This document shows, one piece after another, positions 5,410 to 11,863 of a stretch of 13,922 nucleotides of DNA. This stretch comes from UBA11663 sp049616325 (lineage in GTDB: Bacteria > Bacteroidota > Bacteroidia > Flavobacteriales_D > Sanyastnellaceae). Each line of letters opens with the position of its first letter. The stretch's first letter is position 1. Both the position numbers and the translations under genes were made by a program. The notes under the pieces are model-generated. The model did not search any database. It was not told the origin of the DNA and saw only the letters and a list, made by a program, of their open reading frames with translations. Location: the NCBI GenBank assembly GCA_049616325.1, contig JBMZHG010000040.1:1-13922 (forward strand), in the 5' to 3' direction.

Positions 5410-7530
5410 GTGGCTACCAACGCGCTTTCTCAGTCGACGTCCCCCTACCTCCTTCAACACCAACACAACCCCGTGGATTGGTTGCCGTGGGGGGAAGAAG
5501 CGTGGGCACGTGCAAGGGAGGAAGGCAAGCTCGTGATTGTCAGCGTGGGGTACAGTGCGTGTCACTGGTGCCACGTGATGGAGCGCGAAACGTTTGAGGA
5601 TGCCGAAGCGGCGGAGTTCATGAACGCGCATTTCGTCTGCATCAAAGTCGACCGCGAAGAACGTCCCGACGTGGATCAAGTCTACATGGACGCCGTGCAG
5701 TTGATGACGAAGCGAGGCGGATGGCCGTTGAATTGTGTGGCGATGCCCGACGGGAGGCCCGTTTGGGGCGGGACGTATTTTCCTCGCCTGAAGTGGCTGT
5801 CGTCGTTGGAGGCGGTGTTGGAGGTTTGGCGTGAGGAGCCGGCCAAAGTCGAGGCCTATGCTTCGCAGCTGGCCTCGGCGGTGGCGGCGCTGGACGAATC
5901 CGGGGTGAATGCCGTGCCTGACGAGGACCTTTTCGCAGGGGAGAACGCCGGAGCTGAGTTGCGCGACGAACGGATCCAACGAAAGGTGATTGACGGGGTG
6001 GAGAATTGGAGCCGTGGGTGGGACCCTGTTTATGGAGGCAGTTCAGGTGCACCCAAGTTCCCCCTCCCCTGCCAAATCGATTTCTTGCTTCGTGCATGCG
6101 ACGCAAACGGTTGGGCCCAAGCGTGGAAGACAAAAATGAAGGAGCATGCGCTCCGAACGCTTCGGGCCATGGAACGTGGGGGCATTCACGACCACGTCGG
6201 TGGCGGGTTTGCGAGGTACAGCGTGGACGAACGCTGGCACGTGCCCCACTTCGAGAAAATGCTCTACGACAACGGTCAATTGTTGGGGACGCTTGCGGAA
6301 GCGTGGGCCCTCGAGCCGCATCCCTCGCTTGAGAGAGCTGCGGAGGGTGTTGTTGGGTTTTTGGATCGAGAGTTGTCGGACGCCAGCGGGGGATTTCGAT
6401 CGGCCCTGGACGCAGACAGCGACGGCGCGGAAGGCACGTATTACGTCTGGACCGAAGCCGACTTGATCGCAGCCTTGGGTTCAGGTGACCAGGCCGAGGA
6501 AGTGATGCGGGCTTTTGACGTGGGTGGACGAAGCCATTGGGAAGACGAGAAAAACGTGCTGATGAGGCAGGCCGACGGCGAGGAGGTGTTGTGGGGGGAT
6601 GCGGGATTAAGGGGACGCTTGGAAGACGCGTTGCAACGCATGTCTGCGTGGCGAGACAGCGCGGCCAGCGGACGGTCGAAACCGGGGGTGGACGACAAGG
6701 TGCTGACCGCCTGGACTGCTTTGGCGGTTTCGGGACTCGCGCGGGCGGGGAAGATCCTGGGACGGGAGGATTGGGTGGCGCGAGCCGAGCGCGGGGCCGT
6801 GTTTTTGCGGAACGTGGCGCGCGTGCCGGGCGAGCCGGAATTGCTGCGTCGGAGTTGGCATGCCAAGGGCGGGCCTGAGACGGAGGGCTTTGCCGAGGAT
6901 TATGCCCTGGCTGTGGAGGCGATGCTGGAAGTGCATCAGGCGACGGGCGAGCCGGAGTGGCGGGCCGAGGCCCGGGCGCTGATGGCCACAGCGCTCGACC
7001 GGTTCTACGACGAGTCGCTAGGGACGTTTTGGTTTTCGGCACGTGAGGCCGAAGCACTCTTTGCGCGCAAGCAGAGCAACGACGACAGCGTCTTGCCCTC
7101 CGCAAACGCCACCTTCGCCGCGTCACTGTGGCGCCTCGGATGGGCCTGCGACATTCCTTCTTGGCGCAGCCTGGCACGCGACTTGATTACAAGGCATCTG
7201 CTCGGCTCGCAGCACCTCGAACGATCCACGAAGTGGGCGCAGGTTTGGCTGGACGTTCGGGGGCCATTTGCAACCGTGGTTGTAGCCGCACCAAGCAAAG
7301 AGCTTGGCAAAAAGGCCCTTCAAGAATGGAACCTCGGCGCGCGGAGAACGGGAACGTGGGTTGATGTGGTCACGCCCGACGCAACCCACATTCCTACGTG
7401 GATGGAAAGCAAGCGCCCCTCCAACGAGGCACCCGTGCGTTGGTATGTTTGCGTGGATGGTGCGTGCGGACTTCCGTGCGCCAACGCCCAAGAAGCATGG
7501 AAGCAATTTCAGTCGGAAGAAAAGCCTTAA
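5410..7530 (+). CDS. Thioredoxin domain-containing protein, DUF255/YyaL (SPATA20-like)
   Basis: A 706-residue protein of the widespread YyaL/SPATA20 family: a thioredoxin-fold domain joined to an (alpha/alpha)6-barrel resembling N-acylglucosamine 2-epimerases. The true activity is not established for the family. The GTG start is well supported because the family's opening block (N-x-L-x-x-S-x-SPYLLQHxxNPVDW) begins at residue 4. Visible blocks are VSVGYSACHWCHVM (45-58) with the redox pair C51-C54, VDREERPDVDQVYM (80-93), GGWPLNC (103-109), APKFP-x-P (about 213-219), GGIHDHVGGGFARYSVDERWHVPHFEKMLYDN as the barrel's most conserved part (about 257-288), ALDADSDG (about 332-339) and GVDDKVLTAW (about 427-436). 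No signal peptide is present, so it is cytoplasmic. The stop codon overlaps the next gene's ATG in TAATG, so the two are co-translated. Confidence 0.95.
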   Translation: MATNALSQSTSPYLLQHQHNPVDWLPWGEEAWARAREEGKLVIVSVGYSACHWCHVMERETFEDAEAAEFMNAHFVCIKVDREERPDVDQVYMDAVQLMTKRGGWPLNCVAMPDGRPVWGGTYFPRLKWLSSLEAVLEVWREEPAKVEAYASQLASAVAALDESGVNAVPDEDLFAGENAGAELRDERIQRKVIDGVENWSRGWDPVYGGSSGAPKFPLPCQIDFLLRACDANGWAQAWKTKMKEHALRTLRAMERGGIHDHVGGGFARYSVDERWHVPHFEKMLYDNGQLLGTLAEAWALEPHPSLERAAEGVVGFLDRELSDASGGFRSALDADSDGAEGTYYVWTEADLIAALGSGDQAEEVMRAFDVGGRSHWEDEKNVLMRQADGEEVLWGDAGLRGRLEDALQRMSAWRDSAASGRSKPGVDDKVLTAWTALAVSGLARAGKILGREDWVARAERGAVFLRNVARVPGEPELLRRSWHAKGGPETEGFAEDYALAVEAMLEVHQATGEPEWRAEARALMATALDRFYDESLGTFWFSAREAEALFARKQSNDDSVLPSANATFAASLWRLGWACDIPSWRSLARDLITRHLLGSQHLERSTKWAQVWLDVRGPFATVVVAAPSKELGKKALQEWNLGARRTGTWVDVVTPDATHIPTWMESKRPSNEAPVRWYVCVDGACGLPCANAQEAWKQFQSEEKP

Positions 7531-7976
7531 TGCCTTTGCCATCGCTCCTTTCAAAGCACCTTGCTTGCGGGATTTCTCGCCTCACCTTGTGGGCGATGCT
7601 CTGTGTCGTTTGGGTGGCCGGACCCGGGAAGGTTTGGGGGCAGTTCGAAAGCAAGTCACGAAGCGAACGAAAGGCAGAGGAACGGGAATTGAAGGAACGG
7701 GCCAAGGCGGAAAAAAAGGCCATGAAGGAGTTCGAAAAGAACTACAAAGAGCTTCAAGAAAGGCATTACAAATTTCAGCAGACGGGACGCGAGAAGAACC
7801 TCGTCGTGCCCGACGGACAGGACAAAAGCACGACCCGAAAGCGCAAAAGTCATGCGAAGGACAACGTCAAAAAACGGATGCGAAAAGGGCAGCAGAAAGC
7901 GCGGCGTCACCGCGACGGACGGACGGTTTCTTGGTGGCGACGACTTGCCGTGAGAAGGTCCTGGAAAAAACACTGA
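7530..7976 (+). CDS. Small, highly basic, putatively exported protein of unknown function
   Basis: 148 residues from ATG 7530, whose A is the last base of the preceding gene's stop (TAATG); this coupling decides the start over an in-frame ATG at 7497. The N-terminus looks like a signal peptide: a short basic part, then a hydrophobic core at about 18-30 (LTLWAMLCVVWVA), with possible cleavage before F39 (KVWGQ then FESKS). A residual transmembrane anchor is possible instead. Residues about 44-82 are charged and probably a helix or coiled coil (ERKAEERELKERAKAEKK), and the rest is dominated by Lys and Arg, ending VSWWRRLAVRRSWKKH. I recall similar short K/R-rich exported proteins in Flavobacteriia, with no known function. 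The sequence suggests binding to an acidic partner such as nucleic acid, LPS or peptidoglycan; that is inference. Whether it works with the DUF255 protein is unknown. Confidence 0.72.
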   Translation: MPLPSLLSKHLACGISRLTLWAMLCVVWVAGPGKVWGQFESKSRSERKAEERELKERAKAEKKAMKEFEKNYKELQERHYKFQQTGREKNLVVPDGQDKSTTRKRKSHAKDNVKKRMRKGQQKARRHRDGRTVSWWRRLAVRRSWKKH

Positions 7977-8005
7977 ATTCACGGGTTGTCGTCGAGGTCT
8001 GTTGC

Positions 8006-8026
8006 GGGGGAAATCGCTCATCCCCC
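8006..8026 (+). terminator. Stem-loop after the DUF255 operon, candidate terminator
   Basis: GGGGGA pairs with TCCCCC around a 9-nt loop, 29 bp after the stop of the small basic protein gene. It is followed by TGGTTTGC rather than a T-run. It separates the DUF255 operon from the TonB-receptor operon, which fits termination. Confidence 0.42.
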
Positions 8027-8028
8027 TG

Positions 8029-8057
8029 GTTTGCAACGGGTTTGCAACGGGTTTGCA
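8029..8057. repeat. Direct repeat, 11-bp unit GTTTGCAACGG, about 2.6 copies
   Basis: Copies start at 8029, 8040 and 8051 (the last is GTTTGCA only). A further GTTTGCAACG occurs at 8138-8147, in the signal-peptide codons of the receptor. The 11-bp period is about one helical turn, and the array ends 28 bp upstream of the TATATTTG element, so binding sites for an activator are possible. Replication slippage is the simple alternative. Confidence 0.6.
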
Positions 8058-8085
8058 CATTTTAGCGTTCTCGGTAGGGTTGGCC

Positions 8086-8093
8086 TATATTTG
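8086..8093 (+). promoter_or_regulatory. Candidate -7 element for the TonB-receptor operon (TATATTTG)
   Basis: An exact TAnnTTTG match, 36 bp before ATG 8130. A T-rich TTTT at 8060-8063 lies 22 bp upstream, roughly where a -33 element would be. This promoter would leave a leader of about 30 nt, unlike the other candidates. Confidence 0.5.
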
Positions 8094-8129
8094 GCCCCTA
8101 TACCTGTATTGCCTGAAAATTCTAGACGC

Positions 8130-11100
8130 ATGATGCGGTTTGCAACGATTTTGGGGGCGCTCCTGATGAGCTTCAGCGCGGTGGCGCAAGTGGGCCAAGG
8201 AACGCTCAAGGGACGTGTCACGGACTTCGATTCGAAAGACGCCCTTCCATTTGCCAGTGTGGTTTTGTTCCTCAACGGGAACCAAGTGGCAGGAACCAAC
8301 ACCGACTTTGATGGAGAATACACCATCAAACCCATTCAGCCTGGTACATACGACGTGCTGTTCAGTTTTGTGGGCTACCAGTCTAAAAAAGTGACTGGCG
8401 TCAAAATCACCGCCAACAAAATCCAGTTTGTGAATTCCGAACTCGGCGCAGGTGTGATGATGGAAGAAGCCGAGGTCGTGGAGTACTCGGTTCCCTTGAT
8501 TGACAAAGACGGGGGCGCTTCGGGCGGCACGGTAAGCCGCGAGGACATCGACAAACTCCCCGGCCGTTCAGCCACCAGCATCGCCCAAACCGTGGCAGGT
8601 GCAAGCTCTGCCGGCACGGGCGGCGGAGTGAGCATCCGGGGTGCACGTACCTCTTCCACTTGGTACTACATCGACGGAATCAAGGTCCGCGGCTCTGCAG
8701 CCCTTCCCAAGTCGGCCATCGAAGAAGTCCAGGTTGTGACGGGTGGCATTCCCGCCAACATCGGGGACGCGACCGGGGGTGTGATCAACATCTCGCTCCG
8801 CAACTCCAGCCGCAAGTGGTTTGGTGGCGGGGAAGTCATCACCTCGGGAATTCCGATCGGAGAAACCGCCGTGGGTCTGGACAAGTTTGGCTACAACCTC
8901 GCGGAAGGCTCCCTTTCTGGTCCGATTGCATGGCAAAAGGATGAGAACGGAGAAAAGACCGACCCGCTTCTTGGCCTCTTCCTCTCAGGAAACTACACAT
9001 ATCAAATGGACACGCGCCCGACGTTTGGGGGCGTGTACCGCATGACCGACAGCGCACGAGCGGAAATCCTCGCCACACCGCTTCGCCAAAACATCAGCTC
9101 TTCCGGTGAAATCAACGGCGCACTCTTCAACGCCGATTTCCTCGAACCCGGTGATTTCACCAAGGTGGACACTCGCCTCAACGCGTCCAACCAGTCTGCC
9201 AACTTGGTGGCCAAGGTGGACGTGGCAACGAACGAAACCACGAGCCTCACGTTGGGCGCTACTGGGGCGTTTGGACGCAACAACGAATTCGACCGCGGAC
9301 GCTCCCTCATGAACTGGGAGAACAACAACCAAACGACCAGCCTCGACTGGCGTGGGTACGTCAAGTTCTCGCAGCGATTTGTGGACGAAGAGGGAGAGCA
9401 AAGCAGCGGCGGGTTGAAGAACGTCTTCTACTCCATCATGGCCGACTACTCGCAGAGCTACTTCAAGCGCGAGGACGCAACCCACGGGGACGACTTCTTC
9501 AAGTACGGCCACGTCGGGAAGTTTGACATCTATCAACAAAACAGCTACGGCTACAACCCCACCACGGGCCGCTACGTCCACAACGGATGGCAAGACACGT
9601 TGGTGACCTTTGAGGCTTCGCCGTTCAACCCTGAATTGGCTGCCATCAACACGCAATACTTCTCGCTGTTTGACAACAACCCCTCTATCTCTTTTGGACC
9701 AGGCAACTCGGTCATCTTTGAGCCCGGGCCGTATTCAAGCCTTTTGGAGGTGCAGAACGGCAACGCGCTGCTCAACGGCCAAAGTCCTTCGAGCACCTAC
9801 GGGTTGTGGAGCTACGTTGGAGCTCAAGGAAACAGCTACAGCATCAGCAACAACAGCCAGTTCCGCGTGAGTGCAGCAGGTTCAGGAGACATCGGAGACC
9901 ACGCCTTGCAAATGGGCTTCGAGTACGAGCAACGCCGAGACGCGTTTTTCTCGTTGGGCCCCATTGGCCTGTGGACGTTGGCGCGATTGACAACCAACTC
10001 GCACATCAAGGAAATCGATTCTTCGGACAGCACGGTGACCAACGTGGGAACAGACTACTACGTGACCTACGAGCGTCTCGTTGGCGACAACCAATTTGAA
10101 TTCGACTACAACCTCCGTGAAGCTCTCGGGGTGGGAGAGCGCGAGTTAATCAACATCGACGCCATCGACCCTGAATTCTTCACGCTCGACATGTTTGGAG
10201 CCGACGACCTCCTGAACCAAGGCAGCAACTACGTCAACTACAGCGGGTACGACCCGTATGGCAACAAAGTGGCAGGTCGTCCAACCATTGAAGACTTCTT
10301 CAACGAAACGCGAACCTTGGGTGACCGGAAGTTCAACACCCGTCCCATCGGAGCGTATGAGCCCATTTACATCGCGGGATACGTGATGGACAAATTCACG
10401 TTCGACGACATCATCTTCAACGTGGGAGTTCGTGTCGACCGTTTCGACGCCAACCAACCCGTGCTGAAGGATCCCTACGTGGTGGGCCAGTCCTACAGCG
10501 TAGGCGACATCCGAGGCGAATTGATCAACACTCTTAGCGGCACGACAGTCATTCCTGAAAACATCGGCGAGGATTTCGTGGTCTACACCGACGCGTTGGA
10601 AGACCCGAGCTCCATTGTCGGATACCGAGATGGCGACACGTGGTACAACGCTCAAGGAACGGAGATTTCCGACCCCGACATCTTGGCGGTCAACACCGCC
10701 TACCCCGCTCCTTGGCTGAAGCCCAACGACAACGCCACCGGCGATGACCAATTTGAATTGACGTCGGAAGCGTTCCGCGACTACGACCCGGCGGTGAACA
10801 TCATGCCGCGCATCTCCTTCTCATTCAACATCAGCGACGAGGCGGTCTTCTTTGCGCACTACGACATTTTGACCCAGCGCCCGACTTCGAACATCCGCTT
10901 CTCCCCCATTGACTACCTCTTCTTGGAGAGCCGAAACAACCTGATTTCGAATCCTGACTTGCGTCCAGAAAAAACCATCGACTACGAGCTGGGCTTCCAA
11001 CAGGTGTTGACCAAAACGTCAAGCCTGAAGATCTCCGCGTACTACAAGGAGATGCGTGACATGATTCAGGTCCGGAACTTTACCGGAGCGTACCCGCGTC

Positions 11101-11861
11101 CCTACAAGGCGTTTGGCAACCTCGACTTCGGAACGGTGAAAGGCTTTACGGTGGGGTACGACCTCCGCCGCACAGGCAACGTTCGCTTGAACGCGAACTA
11201 CACGTTGCAATTCGCGGACGGAACGGGCTCAACCACGCAAACGGCATTGGCGTTGATCAACGCGGGTCTCCCCAACCTCCGCTCGATCAACCCGTTCAAT
11301 TACGACCAGCGTCACCGCATTGTGGCCAACGTCGACTACCGCTACGGCTCCGGCGAGGACTACAACGGTCCGGTGGCCAACCTCGGAGGAAAGGAGGTGC
11401 AGTTGTTCGCCAACACCGGCCTGAACTTCATCGCCAACCTCGGATCTGGAACGCCTTACACGGCCTCCACAATTGCCACGCCGATCACCGGTGAAATCAG
11501 CCCTTCCACGGAAGGATCCATCAACGGAAGCCGTCTCCCTTGGCAGTTCAATTTGGACGCCAACCTCGACAAGAACTTCACCTTGACTTACGGAGGCGAA
11601 GGCGACGCGGCAAAAACCACCAACCTCAACGTGTACTTGTGGGTGGGCAACGTGTTGAACACGCGCAACATCAACTCGGTGTACCGCTTCACGGGCGTGT
11701 CGGACGACGACGGTTATTTGGCCGCCGCCCAATACCAGCCCCTCATCAACAGCCAAAACGACCCGGACGCGTTCCGCAACTACTACAGCATGTTTGTAGA
11801 CAACCCCTTCAACCTGGGATTGCCTCGGACCGTGCGTTTGGGTGTCAAGTTTGACTTCTGA
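8130..11861 (+). CDS. TonB-dependent receptor with carboxypeptidase-regulatory-like domain (non-SusC)
   Basis: An outer-membrane, energy-coupled importer of an unknown substrate, 1243 residues. ATG 8130 (or 8133) is chosen because a clear signal peptide follows (MMRFATILGALLMSFSAVAQ, cleavage near residue 20). The frame is open further upstream, but that part carries the repeat and promoter. Next comes a CarboxypepD_reg-like domain (about 24-105: TLKGRVTDFDSKDALPFASV, GTNTDFDGEYTIKPIQPGTYDV). The plug follows (about 133-225), with VSREDIDKLPGRSATSIAQT, GGGVSIRGARTSSTWYYIDG and AIEEVQVVTGGIPANIGDATGG. The remaining thousand or so residues form the barrel, with the family's NPDLRPEKTIDYELGFQQ block near residues 943-960, and end in VRLGVKFDF with the terminal aromatic. 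It lacks SusC hallmarks. Extracellular loops are rich in Asn and Asp. A secreted-protein gene starts 2 bp after the stop. Confidence 0.95.
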   Translation: MMRFATILGALLMSFSAVAQVGQGTLKGRVTDFDSKDALPFASVVLFLNGNQVAGTNTDFDGEYTIKPIQPGTYDVLFSFVGYQSKKVTGVKITANKIQFVNSELGAGVMMEEAEVVEYSVPLIDKDGGASGGTVSREDIDKLPGRSATSIAQTVAGASSAGTGGGVSIRGARTSSTWYYIDGIKVRGSAALPKSAIEEVQVVTGGIPANIGDATGGVINISLRNSSRKWFGGGEVITSGIPIGETAVGLDKFGYNLAEGSLSGPIAWQKDENGEKTDPLLGLFLSGNYTYQMDTRPTFGGVYRMTDSARAEILATPLRQNISSSGEINGALFNADFLEPGDFTKVDTRLNASNQSANLVAKVDVATNETTSLTLGATGAFGRNNEFDRGRSLMNWENNNQTTSLDWRGYVKFSQRFVDEEGEQSSGGLKNVFYSIMADYSQSYFKREDATHGDDFFKYGHVGKFDIYQQNSYGYNPTTGRYVHNGWQDTLVTFEASPFNPELAAINTQYFSLFDNNPSISFGPGNSVIFEPGPYSSLLEVQNGNALLNGQSPSSTYGLWSYVGAQGNSYSISNNSQFRVSAAGSGDIGDHALQMGFEYEQRRDAFFSLGPIGLWTLARLTTNSHIKEIDSSDSTVTNVGTDYYVTYERLVGDNQFEFDYNLREALGVGERELINIDAIDPEFFTLDMFGADDLLNQGSNYVNYSGYDPYGNKVAGRPTIEDFFNETRTLGDRKFNTRPIGAYEPIYIAGYVMDKFTFDDIIFNVGVRVDRFDANQPVLKDPYVVGQSYSVGDIRGELINTLSGTTVIPENIGEDFVVYTDALEDPSSIVGYRDGDTWYNAQGTEISDPDILAVNTAYPAPWLKPNDNATGDDQFELTSEAFRDYDPAVNIMPRISFSFNISDEAVFFAHYDILTQRPTSNIRFSPIDYLFLESRNNLISNPDLRPEKTIDYELGFQQVLTKTSSLKISAYYKEMRDMIQVRNFTGAYPRPYKAFGNLDFGTVKGFTVGYDLRRTGNVRLNANYTLQFADGTGSTTQTALALINAGLPNLRSINPFNYDQRHRIVANVDYRYGSGEDYNGPVANLGGKEVQLFANTGLNFIANLGSGTPYTASTIATPITGEISPSTEGSINGSRLPWQFNLDANLDKNFTLTYGGEGDAAKTTNLNVYLWVGNVLNTRNINSVYRFTGVSDDDGYLAAAQYQPLINSQNDPDAFRNYYSMFVDNPFNLGLPRTVRLGVKFDF

Positions 11862-11863
11862 TC

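Noticed and set aside
4945..5979. Minus-strand open frame spanning the outer-membrane protein and DUF255 genes
   Set aside because: It crosses two unrelated conserved genes and a hairpin-rich spacer, and its product is rich in His, Arg and Cys with no recognisable domain.
5642..7177. Long minus-strand open frame (511 codons) across the DUF255 gene
   Set aside because: Its translation is low-complexity, rich in Pro, Arg and Ser, with no domain. It is the antisense shadow of a GC-rich gene with clear family motifs.
7304..8065. Alternative plus-strand frame over the end of the DUF255 gene and the small basic protein
   Set aside because: It overlaps both in another frame. The frame chosen at 7530 has a coupled start and a signal-peptide-like N-terminus, which this one lacks.
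7986..8129. Upstream extension of the TonB receptor from a TTG at 7986
   Set aside because: The extension covers a stem-loop, a tandem repeat and a promoter element, and would bury the signal peptide that begins at 8130.
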